Assembly: GCA_016648135.1 (NCBI GenBank)
Contig: JADDOH010002031.1
Span: forward strand, 97,367 to 161,366
Direction: 5' to 3'
DNA: 64,000 bases
Source: Agrypnia vestita
Taxonomy: Eukaryota; Arthropoda; Insecta; Trichoptera; Phryganeidae
Shown: piece after piece, positions 22,600 through 34,400 of the stretch
Position numbering within the stretch: the stretch's first letter is position 1
Layout: each line of letters opens with the position of its first letter
Notes under the pieces: generated by a model
What the model was told of the DNA's origin: nothing
Seen by the model: only the letters and a program-made list of their open reading frames with translations
The model's database searches: none
Translations under genes and position numbers: made by a program

Positions 22600-22810
22600 A
22601 GGGTGTAACAGAGCTAGTCCACAATTCTTAACAGGTGGATTTCGGCCTTGATTATAAGTCGAAAATGTTCAAGCAATCGTGACCTAAAATATCAACAGTT
22701 ACGAGATATGCGACATCAAAGTTTGCATTTAAATTCAATATTTCTGACTTCTTTTTTGCACGACGTTGAACTATCATTACAGTAACTTTCATAGATTTTA
22801 AAAAATTTCT
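22600..22810 (+). repeat. Foldback-family fragment, left half
   Basis: It begins GGGTGTAACAGAGCTAGTCC and continues through AAATGTTCAAGCAATC, TGACCTAAAATATCAACAG, TATGCGACATCAAAG and ATTTCTGACTT. It is the same family as 36545-36985 and 40085-40230. Confidence 0.75.
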
Positions 22811-23214
22811 CGGTATGAAGGTTTTTTATATTCGACATGTATTTGGCTTCGTTCACTAACTTCTTAGAAGAGTCCATCAACTGGGCTTTGATTGCTCTGG
22901 TTGGTCTTTTTGAATCATAAATGTATACATTAACTTGTGTTGAAGATAACCGTTAGATGAATGTTTTTCTAATTCAGCAGTTACCTATTCAAATGTCCAC
23001 CACTTTAGTTATGAATCTTATATACATATTTGTAATAAAACTTAAATACAAACAAGTATATTTTTACTAACAAAGGCAGTAGTGAGTAGGTAATTATTAT
23101 GAGTATGTCGATAATACGACGTATATTATCGTATCGCGATTACTGTCATTATCTTTTAAATATTCAAGCGTGTCAGGATAAGGTTTTACTTAACTAATAC
23201 GTAACAAACCATAA

Positions 23215-23462
23215 ACAATATCTAAATATAATAATTTAGTTGTCTGTCTGTCGGTCCGTAAATTCATAACTTGTTGAAATTCAAACTTTTATTAAACAAT
23301 TAGATTTTGACACGCAGTCAGCGCACAGCTAGTGTTGCGCGGTCACCCAAGGGTCTTTATTAATATTTCCTTTATTAATACTAATTTATTATTTTTATTA
23401 ATATTTTTCTTTATTAATATTAATATTAGTATTTCCCGTGTATACGGCTAGTATTGAATCTT
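23215..23462 (+). repeat. Dispersed repeat with GTCTGTCGGTCCG word (copy 2)
   Basis: A diverged copy of 18640-18840. It includes an expanded TTTATTAATA(T) stretch at 23358-23435 before the shared CGTGTATACGGCTA end. Confidence 0.55.
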
Positions 23463-23464
23463 GA

Positions 23465-26040
23465 ATCTTAAGCAGAAAATAACATTATAATAATATAAGA
23501 CGTATTGCACATGTGAATATTAATTAGCTGTATATTTATGAGTATAACAATAACATTCGCTTTCTTCCTGAATTCACCAAAGTCAAACGGTTGAAATGTC
23601 TATTTATAAAAGTTGAGTTTAAAAAAAGTGGGATTTCACCAATGTTGTTATGAAATTCTCAGAACTAATTCACAAATTCCTGGATTAAACTGGAGATATA
23701 CATATGTATTTCTGACCGACGACAGGTTATCTCATTTCTTTGTCGTTTTTTCTATTTTTTCAGTCAGATATTCAGCAATAATTCCAATAATTGGAAAATA
23801 CACAATCTTTGTACACCGATAATTGGATCGAAAAATTCCATAATACTGGTGAGGCACGCTAGTGGCACGAAAAGTTATCTATCTCTTGCGGCAGAATTAC
23901 TTGTTATTTATTTATCCCGGCACTAAAGAATAAAAAATCATCAGGCATTTGGGATTGGTAAAAAAAATCCCTACAATCGTTAGGTTGCACAGTGGTCGGA
24001 AAGACAATCTGAGCGAGCGAACTTATTTTATTGTTTATTTGTATTCTATACCCATTGAATAATAATAATAAACCAATTTAAAGATATAAAAAATAAAATA
24101 AAAGAAGTATTGAAAACTTGATTATACCACCTAATCACACTTTAAATTTAATTCTAAACGTGTCTTTATGACGCCCACAATTGATCCACTTTCGACGTAT
24201 CTGTCCACAAAAATTTAACAAAGTTTTTTTTATTATACCTTGTTGTATTAATCGCCCTTAAAACAGCTTTTTTTACTTCCTTTAGAAAAGTCTCGCTCCT
24301 TTAACCATACTCCAAACAGTTTTTCCTTGGTAATCCGAGAGCTGGAAAATAAATAAATTCTGAATACAGGCGTACCGAGGTGCACTCCGATTGATATTAA
24401 ATCTGTAGCCAAGGTATTAGAAAACGATAGTTTACAACAATTAGTATCGATACAGGTCAATCAATCCCAGTTTTCGCAGTCTAAGGCATGCAGAAAAAAT
24501 TTACGATATTTTGTTAAAAACAAATTGTGGCTTTGTAGAATATTAATTGAATAAAAATGTGGATTATATTAAAAAAAACTTACCTAAGTTTATCGATTCC
24601 ATAATTCGAAGAACGAAATTCAAAAATATAAACAGACCACTTTGTTAACAAACACTCGTAAACACCGACTGACAATAACTCAACTTTATTTTTTTGCAAC
24701 AACATGTCACTACCTGCTCGACTAGACACGAGAGGTTTATTCTAGGTAATTAACTATTAGTGGGACTTTATTACCCAAGGAACTAAGTTTATTTTGCTGC
24801 ATATATTTTATTTTTATTACGACTTTCGTTTTTTGAATTTTGCGCGCACAGAATCTAATTTCCAACCTTTGTGCGTTGCTTGCAGTCGTTGCGGATTACA
24901 TGTATCTCTTTCATAATGTTCATTAGCTCAAAAACTCGTTTCGCAACTAAATAGTGTATTTGATTGATTTGTTTATGGTACGTAGTTTATTATTAGCAAA
25001 ACTGTGTTGAGACGATCGGAGCGACCGATTGACCGTGACTTTCAAAGTCGTTTTAAACTTGTAGATTTAATTCGTGTAAAAATTGTAGATTTAATTTTCA
25101 GCTACGCATTCATGTTTTGGAATTGGACCATCATAAGTGTGGTGCGCTTTACATTTTTCTTATTGCTTAACTACGCATCAACGATGAAAAATAAATTGGC
25201 GCGATTTCCAAAGAGGTTTCTATCACCGAGTAAGCTTTTTATTTCCTGCGCTTATTTTGTTTTCGCGGAGAGCTCGCTGAAATGTAACAATCGCTAATGT
25301 AAACAAACTTTAGTGTTGACTTTGCAATGAGAGAGCATAGGATTGGTTACTTTATGACTCGGCGGCCGAATTTCGACCTTCGAGTCACGTTGTATTTCCA
25401 TCGGCGATAATAATATTTTGAATTGGACGTCGAAAGCTGAAGAGCGCCTTTAAAGATTGTTGTTCGATAACGCCCTGTAGCCACCGGTCACAGATGTACT
25501 TATTTTCCTTTTGGCCGGGTATCAAAACTCACTCGTGGCTAGCACGCGGCCGATATTAAATATTTATTTAAAGCTCTCAGATTTTCTTACGCGAAGGTTG
25601 ATTTTGCGCATAGATTTCGTACATTGCATTTCTTTTCGGATTTGTGTTTGATTTTGAAGAAGAAACAACAAATAACAATATATTCGGCACAATTGTTATT
25701 ATTAATAATAAGAAAAAAAAAATCTGCCGTGTTCACGTTATTACAATAAATTTAAACTGCACTTTATGAAATCCAAAAAATATATTTAAATATACAAATT
25801 GTTACAATTTTAACAGTTTATCGTTTAGAACAAATTAATTCATTTGAAAAACAGTTGTGGTAGGTATCGCAAGAATTACAAAGTATACAAGGTCTGTTAT
25901 TGTAGACTTTCGAGACCCAGAAGTCATTCAGTTGGCTCCTTTAAGTTAAGGATTAAGTTGAAAATAAGTTTGTGTGGGGAAAGAAAGGTTACATTGTTTT
26001 GCAAAGCCTTTAATAAAAACAATGTTTCCATTTTATCTAG
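23465..26040. other. No gene recognised
   Basis: Short frames at 23613-23822, 24248-24460 (minus) and 25004-25297 have no domain I can name. Parts near 24990-25300 are less AT-rich and could be transcribed, but no splice structure is supported. Confidence 0.35.
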
Positions 26041-26044
26041 GTTG

Positions 26045-26290
26045 GGATAGGGTGTCCTGGGGGAAAATGGCCCATGTTTTCTGTTGAGTCCTAAAGAATT
26101 AGTCTCCAAAATTTGGGTCAAATCGGTCAAACGGTGCAGATTTGTACATAAAGTATAGCTTGGTGGGGGGGGGGGGGGGTGAAGGAGGAGGGGGAAATGT
26201 CATGTATGGACCCGCTGGTTCCTAAAGAATAAATTTGGGCCAGATTGGTCGAACGGTACAGATTTGTATAGAGAACAGACAGATAGAGGT
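26045..26290 (+). repeat. Duplicated LINE-tail-like repeat with poly(G) run
   Basis: The phrase CCTAAAGAAT...ATTTGGG(T/C)CA...TCGGTC(A)AACGGT.CAGATTTGTA occurs twice, near 26090 and 26222, separated by a run of 15 G (26165-26179). 'AAATCGGTCMA.CGGT' followed by ACAGACAGATAGA is reminiscent of RTE-type LINE 3' ends. Confidence 0.5.
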
Positions 26291-26294
26291 TGAG

Positions 26295-27410
26295 TTTTAT
26301 AGGTATAGATTTAAATTAAATTTTTAATAAAGCAATCGAATTGTTTTCTTTGTACTACTCTCATCCCATGCACGGTATGTTGATGTTCATATCCTTTATC
26401 GCCCACACGCTTTCTGTCAATATTATTGCTTGTTGATTAGTTATCTGCATTGTTATGCTTGCACCGGCACGTATTCAGAAGTATGGCGCGCATTCTGATC
26501 TGCCATGTTTGTACAAGTGTACAGTGTTATAATTCTGATCGAGTTTCCTATTCGTTAACTTTTGTTTATTACATTCAAGAAAGGTTTTTGTGTGTCGGTT
26601 AGGTTGCTTGCAGCGGTACACATTTTGAAGCGAGGCTTCTGTGTCGTTGTTTATAGGATTAACGATAGGAATGCGGTTTGCGAATGATTACGAATTTTTA
26701 CACAACTTCGAAAATTCGTTTGCTAAAAAAATATTTTTCCACGCCATAGATGCAATTGGAATATCCTGAGAAAGTTTTGCGTCTATTTGCGAAAAATATA
26801 CGGGATTGGAATGGAAAAATCTCGTAAATCGACCCTTGAAAGGCGGACGGTTATTCCAAGTCCGAAAAATGAGCCTGCCAAACCTTTGGTGGAACTAATG
26901 ACGCAAATTCAACACAATGATTTACCATCCGCGGAGTCAGGCAGAGAGGTTGCAACACTGCATTTTTCTGTGTTCCTCGATTGTTGAGGTTTATAAAAAG
27001 GCCATCTTCCAGTATCTGGTTTACCTGGTCACGCCAAGTCCCCTGTATAGCGTATAGCGTAGCGAAATCGGACGGCCCTAGTGTCTCCATACGCAACCGA
27101 TCGTGCGTCGATCCTCAGTTCTCTGCGGGAGCTTTATATGATCTATTCATTTTATTCAGTCCTTTTTTGTATGCGAACTGCGTAAACGCAATCGACAACG
27201 ATCTATCGAATAGAAAATGAAACTGCCGCCGATCGATTGTAACAATCATATATCTATGACGTCGATAACAATCTGTGACGATTTAGCAGACTTTACTGTT
27301 TCTTACTTACTTTCTTATTGTTTACTTTCGTTTCTCTTCTGTCAGCTATCCAGGCTTCGTTTCTATACAACACAATTTCGGTACCAGAACTACATTGTTG
27401 TTGAACTACA
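26295..27410. other. No gene recognised
   Basis: Mixed composition. Frames at 26787-26987 and 26981-27220 lack known domains. A short palindrome TGTACAAGTGTACA lies near 26510. Confidence 0.35.
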
Positions 27411-27415
27411 GCACT

Positions 27416-27558
27416 AGACCTCTTTCCATTAAATAAAGGCAATCGAATTGGTATGTGTAACCCGTGCGCACGAGGCACACTGCTTCGTTGTATTGGTGTT
27501 TACGGGTATAAACACCAACACAACGAAACGATTGCCTTTCTTAAATGGAAAGAGGTCT
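27416..27558. repeat. Two-level hairpin: 30-bp outer arms and 19-bp inner arms
   Basis: Outer arms AGACCTCTTTCCATTAAA... (27416-27444) and ...TTTAAATGGAAAGAGGTCT (27529-27558) pair nearly fully. Inside, TTCGTTGTATTGGTGTTTA (27484-27502) pairs with 27509-27527 with one mismatch. A 39-base piece between the left arms has no partner. It could be a foldback MITE or a transcribed hairpin. Confidence 0.8.
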
Positions 27559-27639
27559 GCCTCTAGTTACTCAGTCGACAAGTTTTAGCAATCTCGCAGT
27601 ATACCCAGTAGTCGATTATCTAACTATTGGCCTCTACTA

Positions 27640-28060
27640 GGGTTGTGTGAAGTATTCTCGATATCAACCCCTCGAAGGACTCCGATACTAGATCTCGATA
27701 CGGGGTGATCGTATAGGTGTGTCGGTGCAGTTCCTCGATGTGTTTACGCGGCGCGGGTCCGCAGGTTGCGAAACGTTTTCCTCGCCCGAGGAATGGCGGC
27801 GCGTCCGATCGATCTCGCGAAAACAAATACCGGGCCAATGTTACGCTTCTCTCAGTTTCAAGATGAAATAATCTCGGTTGGGCGGCGGCCAAATCTCCGC
27901 GAATAAATCCGTTAACGAGCTTCCATCGAGAGCGCCGCCCGCCCGGCCGCTGTCGCGGGGCGGCCGCCGGCCTCGCGGGGGATGCTGCGAGCCCCGGCCC
28001 CGGCTCTCGAGGCTTCTGCGAACCGCTTCACTGTGACCCAAATAACGTCGACATACGTAC
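27640..28060. other. Strong GC-rich CpG island
   Basis: Dense CpG throughout, peaking at 27930-28020 with GCGCCGCCCGCCCGGCCGC and a GGCCGC...GCGGCC-type hairpin. It is the most GC-rich part of the window. No frame resembles a known protein. It lies upstream of the first recognised sky exon, so an internal promoter or first exon of sky is conceivable but unproven. Confidence 0.45.
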
Positions 28061-28120
28061 ACAACACTGTTACACAGATATTGATGAAATCATTTTGGCT
28101 CATTTTATTGCGCACTAGTA

Positions 28121-28479
28121 TCTTGTTGGTCCGGTAGTTAAGACACTCGCTTAGTGGTATACTGGTCGGGGGGTCGAGCCTCGTTCCAGGAGGCCACCAA
28201 CCTAGTCCTATTCCCGTAGCGCGAGTGTTTAGATTTTTTTTCCGCTTCAACAGGCCAAGAAGCCCAATTACAGAAGCGAAATACATCGCAAAACACCCAG
28301 ACTTGAGTAAATCACGTAGATTATTTGCGACCTCACCGGGAATCGAACCCGGAACCCTCGGTGTGAGAAGCCAGTGTCATACCCACTGGGCTACGAGGGC
28401 CGCCTAGCTTTGTTTGAAAATAGTCAATTTATGCGACACTTTTTCCGTGTACGCATCTTCTCTATTTATTAAAAAAAAA
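28121..28479 (+). mobile_element. SINE family A, split by a second SINE
   Basis: A tRNA-like head (28121-28195, with B-box-like GGGTCGAGCCT at 28171-28181) and body word TAGTCCTATT are followed, after an interruption, by TTTGTTTGAAAATAGT ... GCGACAC...CCGTGTACGCATCT and a terminal A run. The head and tail are the two halves of the SINE seen intact at 21.0 and 58.7 kb. Confidence 0.8.
28233..28404 (-). mobile_element. SINE family B inserted inside SINE A
   Basis: On the minus strand: tRNA-like head GCCCTCGTAGCCCAGTGGGT with B box GGTTCGATTCC (28339-28349), body with ATCTACGTGATTT, TGTTTTGCGATGTATTTCGC and GGGCTTCTTGGCC, and a poly(A) tail (T run 28234-28241). TTAG/CTAG words at the two junctions may be the target duplication. 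The same family occurs at 34.1 kb. Confidence 0.85.
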
Positions 28480-29695
28480 TATTCGGAATAAACTTAAATT
28501 AACTAGTGAAGTTTTCACAAAATAAAAACAAAACGTGTTTTTTAGTTTTACTTGTTTAATTTTACATCCAAAAATATTCCAAAAAAAAAACAGTAGGGTA
28601 TGTTTTACAGTACGGAAAAATACACACCAGAATATTTGTATACCAGAAGATTCCAGATTATATTTTTTGAGTTGCTAATAATTTATTTCCGTTATTACAT
28701 TTTATGTATTAATTTACTAAATATAAAACTTATATAGTTTTTTATTATTATTTAAAAGGAAGCATATTTTTTAAATATCGCAATAAAATTTTAAGGTTTT
28801 AGAATAAGTTCCCGAAGTATGCCCATGTGTACTATAAAACTACGTTTTTTTTTTTTTTATTAATTTGGTTCCGTGCCAAAATACTTCGTCATAAATCGTA
28901 AAATGTTTGTACACAAATGTCTATTTTATGTAATAATTAGGTTATACATTTAAGCATTTCATCGCTGAGCATAATTTTCGTAATTTTTGTTCTTGAATTA
29001 AATTTCTAAATATATGTTTACGTGCATTTTTAAAGTAGGTATGGTTTATGATCATTGCCTAAAAATACTACGTGTTTGAATTAAGAAACCGGCAGTTAAA
29101 ATATGGCTGATGCTCGTAATAAAATTAAAGACATACAGACTAAATAAATATGGTTTCAACAAATCAACAATATCTTATGAAAATTCATTAAGTATTTACA
29201 TCTGTTTTTCATTAATAACACATTAAAACTAAAATATTCAAATTCGTAATACGGAGTTTCTTTTATTTTCACAGATAATTAGAACATTTCCTCATTGGTT
29301 TATTACCGATCCAAAGTCATTTGCTGAAGTTTTTCATGTGTCGTGCATAATGAGAGCTTTCAGCGTAAAGACTGCTACAATTTCGTTCAAGAAGCATTTT
29401 AAATTTAATTTATGTATTCTTTTGGTTTTATTTTGTTATTCTGTTATTCTTTACGCTTTGGGCGAAATGTCGACAGTTAAGGGGCTAAGCGACATCAAAG
29501 TTAGATTTTTTGTAAAACATTTAGACTCATGAAAGACATTTATATTGAATATTAAAAATTCAATGGTTTGGACACAAATCAAATAAAATTATTAAAACCT
29601 TGCAGAAATTTGAAAAAAAAAATCATTTTATTGTACTTGTATTAATGAATTTTTAATATTTTATATAAACTGCTTCCATGATTGAGAACATGAAC
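28480..29695. other. No gene recognised
   Basis: Very AT-rich; the frame at 29338-29532 has no known domain. Confidence 0.45.
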
Positions 29696-29699
29696 ATGA

Positions 29700-29880
29700 A
29701 CAAAACATGAACAAAAGATAAGCCAGAAATATTGAAAAAAATGCAAACTTTGATGTGGCTTATCTCTGTTGTCGACTTAACACCCAAAGTAAAGAAATTT
29801 TGTAATCAAAATTCCCCCAAAATTTTTACTTACTACGAGACACCCAGTATACGAAAAAGAAATTACTATTCCCCTATTAA
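29700..29880 (-). repeat. Foldback-family fragment
   Basis: It shares AAGCCAGAAATATTGAAAAA, ATGCAAACTTTGATG and TTGTCGACTT with 20715-20905 and the right half of 36545-36985, ending in a CCAGTATA word. Confidence 0.6.
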
Positions 29881-30452
29881 AAAAGTATTTATTTGAGGTA
29901 AAGAGAAAATAAATTTATATTTTTTTGCATTAAAGAAATATGTAATTGTAAAAAAATACTGCATTAATTTATTGATTACATACGATTAGAAAACTGGTAA
30001 TAATTTGCGTGGTATTTTTTAAATTGTTGTAAACTAATCATGATTGAATTTATATTTAAATGTATGAAACTATGATGCAATGGTTAAACATAAAAATAAT
30101 CACTAAAATTCCTTGTCTTGTAATATAGCATGATTCAAGGGTAAAAAAAGTGTATGGAGAGTATAAAAATATACATTAAGAATATATTTTTCATACATGG
30201 TACCTACATATTTATTTCAGTGTATCGTTGATTGAAAGTGATTTGTCACTCATTAGGAACTATATTCTGAAAAATCACAGCTTCGTAAATAAAATATAAT
30301 TTTTATAGGTATGTAGGTATATTCTAAAAAATTACTATTATTAATCATTACCAGTTGCGAAAATCTATGTATACTAAGTTCATGAGAAAATACTACAGAT
30401 GTCTCTAGCATAGTCCATTCGAGAAAACAAAAGATTCTCAGATTTGAACATA

Positions 30453-31100
30453 CAGTCGAACTTGGTTATAAGGAGCGCGACGGGACCGACTAAATTTGCT
30501 CCTCATAGCCGGGACTCCTTATATCCGGGATAGGTAAATTTCACTTTCTAAATTTTTTTGATTGTGCGATGTTATTTTCAAGAGCAGCCAAATAAACATC
30601 CTTAATTTTCTAGAGCGATGAAACTGTAGAAGACGATAGTGAAAACTTTTTACAGACTTCGGAATTTTTGGCGCTGCGTTCTATTTCACGAATAATTTCG
30701 ACAATTTCGCGAACCAAGAGACACTTTCGTTTGTTAGTGGACATGTTTCCGATAATTTTTTTTATGTCCATGTCCACTAACAAATTTAAATGCTAATAAA
30801 ACAGTAAACTGCATAAAACAAACTGTCACCTCAAACATTTTGGAAACCCCCAATAATCAAGTGCGAGCCCCTTTAAAAGCAAAGTTCATTGTTATGAGTA
30901 CGTATTTGTTTTTTTTTTCTATAACTCAAGCAAATATGTTTGCAGAGTTTCTAAAATTTGCTCCGTATATCCGGGAATCGCGCTCCTTATAATCGAGAAC
31001 GATAGTATGGGAATATGCGAAAATCAAAATCAATTGACAGTTTTGCTCATTATAGCCGAGATCTCCTTATACCCGAGCTCGTTATATCCGAGTTCGACTA
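30453..31100 (-). mobile_element. 648-bp pogo/Tigger-type element, TA duplication
   Basis: The ends are CAGTCGAACTTGGTTATAAG and, reverse complemented, TAGTCGAACTCGGATATAAC. Both are flanked by TA. Further internal repeats of GCTCCTTATA and ATATCCGGGA type lie near both ends. Inside, on the minus strand, is the beginning of a CENP-B/pogo helix-turn-helix protein. The element is an internally deleted, non-autonomous relic lying 265 bases upstream of the first sky exon seen. Confidence 0.85.
30610..30744 (-). pseudogene. N-terminal fragment of pogo/Tigger transposase (CENP-B-like HTH)
   Basis: A 44-codon frame starts MSTNKRKCLLVREIVEIIRE and continues with IERSAKNSEVCKKFSLSSST. This is the usual start of CENP-B/Tigger-type DNA-binding domains: basic start, 'K..EII..IE.G.K...VC..F.LS.STV'. 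It stops at TAG where family members have a tryptophan codon (TGG), and the frame continues after the stop for about 20 more family-like residues. No DDE domain follows, so it cannot transpose itself. Confidence 0.75.
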
Positions 31101-31129
31101 TAGAACTTTCAAAATTTGATAATGTGTGG

Positions 31130-31315
31130 ATGTTCTTACAATGGAATTGGTGAACTTTGTATTGTGTAGAGTGATCAATTAAGGCAGCTCATACAGGTTG
31201 TAAGCCCTGGGCCATCGTATAAAAAGACTTCCACACACGTTTCTTATTTTCATAGCTCCGTCTCTGTGACACTTCTATAATTTGTCTTAGTTAAAATATA
31301 ATTTCATTAGAAATG
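31130..31315 (+). repeat. Dispersed repeat with GTCTCTGTGA word (copy 1 of 4)
   Basis: Shared text: GGAATTGGTGAAC, GTGATCA.TTAAG, AAGACTTCCA.A.A, ATAGCT(C/T)CGTCTCTGTGA and CTTCTATAATTT. Other copies lie near 32190-32330, 42407-42565 and 53600-53690, all on the plus strand. Confidence 0.65.
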
Positions 31316-31364
31316 TTGTTGCAATGTAGTCAAGCAAGCTGATGTATGATATTTTATGTTTCAG

Positions 31365-31489
31365 AAGAAGAATGTTACCACTGCATGGCGAGTCTGGTGG
31401 CTGCCAAGGAGAAGATGTTTGTGACTCAGACCAAGCTTCTATATGAAGTGACCTGGAAGACTGTCATGCAGATTGCAAAGAAACACGCG
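31365..31489 (+). CDS. sky: sky exon a: TBC domain segment
   Basis: The acceptor is TTTCAG and the donor GTACGA. The exon starts with the last two bases of a split codon and ends at a codon boundary. It encodes EECYHCMASLV and then KLLYEVTWKTVMQIAKKHA, matching the TBC helices before the YADW motif of TBC1D24. Confidence 0.88.
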
Positions 31490-34400
31490 GTACGATTAAC
31501 TCCTTTAATTGTCATCTGTCTTATATATATAACCATTATTATCCTTCCTTATTTTTGTTTTTCCATTGATTCAGTTGTTTTTAATCTACTTCTATTACAG
31601 TAACGTCTGAAATCTAATAAAATCTGTGATTTAAAATTCTCAGGTGAGAATATTTTTCATAATCATTTTTCATCATTATTAGTTGCTTAATGGGATATTT
31701 TTTATGCCCTGTACTGACTAGCAACAGTATCATTTGAACATTTAATTTTTTTTTAAAGTTAATTTAGAAGGTGGTAAGCCCTACCTACGCCAGTGATGAT
31801 GAATCAGATCAGCAGATTAAATGACCCACTCGTTGATTTGTATAAACTTATTTTTTATATTATAAAACACAAAACAGATAATCAAAAATTTGAAAAAAAT
31901 AAAGTATATACCTACATATTTAATGAATTTATAATTTTTTTTATTTATATTAAGGAATTTATAATAAAATATTTAGTGGACTTTGGCTAGCCGATTTTCT
32001 GTTATATCACTACACCTGTGTACGACATGACATACATGGTTGTAAAACATTGTGTTTCAGAACCAAAACCATTCCCCCTCCCCCTTTCCAAGTGACGACA
32101 CTGACTTAGTGACACACAAGCTAGTACTAAAAAAAATAATGTATAAAATTTCACCTGCTTCTCAAAAAGGTCCGATTTTCTAGGTTATTGTATAAAAGAC
32201 TTCCTTATATGACTCTCTTATAAATAGCTTCATCTCTGTGAGACTTTTATAATTTATGTCATTTAAAAATTATTTAGAATTCTACTTGCCATCTGGGAAC
32301 TCTCTCTTTTTAAATTTGTTGTAATAAAACATCTTGAATTAATTTGCAATATTATATACAATTAATTCAATAGTACAAGTAATTTTACTATTGAGATAGT
32401 TTATGAAATTATAAAATTAAATGTTTGTTATTGGTTGTTGTGATACTTACTGATACAATATGCTCTGTTGGTATTTCATACATGGTCATCGTTATAATGA
32501 GCTTTAAATATGATGTGGAAAATTACTGATATATTGCCAAGCTAGTTAATTCCTTCAACAAACCTATAAATCGTTTCTAGTATTCCGTCTTTCCCACAAC
32601 ACTGAGAAGATTTCTAATTTCAAATCATGATTCAAACGCGAAGTGCCCAAAATACATTTAATGTATAACCACCTCAATCGTTTTTTTAAGAGGTTAAGAT
32701 ATGATTACATTTCACTTGCTGTAGATTTAGTATATTGAGGACAATCACCCATTTCAAAAATTCACAGTGAGTTTATGTGAAGATATTAAGAAATGATGTC
32801 TCAGAAATTCTTCATATATTTGTTTTTCGATTCAGGTTTTGCTTGCGTTAAATGCTGTTAAATGGATTGACGTAGGTTTGAAAATTTTGACTAGAATTTT
32901 TCAATGTCATGAACCTTATTGGTATTTAAATGCTAGGCATTTCAAAATATGTATATAGTAACTGGTGTTTTCATTCTTTATTGGCAGTAATTTATGTTAC
33001 ATTATAGGTTTATTGTTTTAAATTTTTTTTTAAAATATACATATATACAGTGGTACCTCAGTATTTGTTTTTTGCTTTGGAATAAGTCAAGAGAAATGAA
33101 AAGAAGAAATGAGAAAATTAAAGTTTGTTAAATTTTCTTTTATTTGCTTTTTTATTTATGTATTTTAGTATCAACCAGTGTTTAATTTATTTTATATAAC
33201 CCCAATAATGTATAATATGCCAATAATTAGATTGATTTTTCAGGGGAATGGATTATCATTTTCCCTTTATTTCTTAAGAAAAAATTCATTTGGTATACGT
33301 CCTGTTTAGTAAGTCTTAAGATCTAGAACAGATTATGGACGTATACTGAGGTACAACTGTATATGTATAAATATATATTTCAGGACTAGATAAAACAACA
33401 GCAGTTTAACTTCGTGACCATATCTTTCATTTTGATTAGATGTAATTAGATAATGGGATGACATGTAAAGACCAGTGATGTCCAAAACATAATAGCCATA
33501 CAATAAATGTACATGCGAAGCGAGGTAGACAAATTTAATAACAACAAAAACATAGTAATGGCGTGGCATTTTTGTTACTCGAATAAAAATTTTTGAAATT
33601 CAGTTTCTTAGGAATTGATTTGAGTATTTTCATAAGAATAGAGTACTCTATATAAAGATATTGTAATATCTTCAGAAGACTGCGTGGGCACACCTATCCA
33701 GGACATTGGGCACCCGCCACGAGAGGCTGTATGCCGATTGGGAGTGGTGGATCCTCTCTGCGCTGCCCTTCCCCCACCTCGTTAGAGTAATGGACTGCTT
33801 CTTCCACGAAGGGATCAAAGTATGACTATTCTGTAATTTTTTTCACAGTTTTCTATTATTTTTTTCCACTGTTATTTATTTTACTTTATTGCGTGGAAAT
33901 CTGCACCTACAAATAGAGAAATATTTCAAATTACGCTCTATAACTTTACAAGTATATTCTCTGAAAGAAGTACTATCAATTAAAGCATAAAAATCTTATT
34001 TTCACCATGTAAAGGACCCCTTAAATGGGGGAAATCAAACTCTACATGCATAAATAAAAATATAATTAAAGTATTTTTGTATTTTTTTTCTCTATTTTTA
34101 AATTACTTGCCCTCATAGTCCAGTGGGTACAACACTAGTTTCCCTTACCGGGGGTTCCAGTTTCGACTCCTGGTCACATCACATCTACGTGGTTTTCTCT
34201 GCCGGGATGTTTTCGTGATGTGTTTTGCTACAGTTATTAGGCTTGTTGTAACGTTTAATATTAATTAAATGGAGGTTTTTTTTAATGGAATAAAAAACAG
34301 ATATAGTAGATCCCATACTAATCGTGATGTGTAGTTAGTTAATATGCTTTCTTTATTTTTTAGGTGCTTTACAGAGTGGCTTTGGCAATCATAATGTTGT

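Noticed and set aside
28317..28402. A functional tRNA gene on the minus strand
   Set aside because: A and B boxes are good, but the acceptor ends do not pair as in a tRNA, and the sequence continues into a SINE body with a poly(A) tail shared with the 34.1-kb copy.
29338..29532. Possible upstream sky exon
   Set aside because: The peptide does not resemble the TBC domain, and no acceptor/donor combination gives the phase needed by the exon at 31365.
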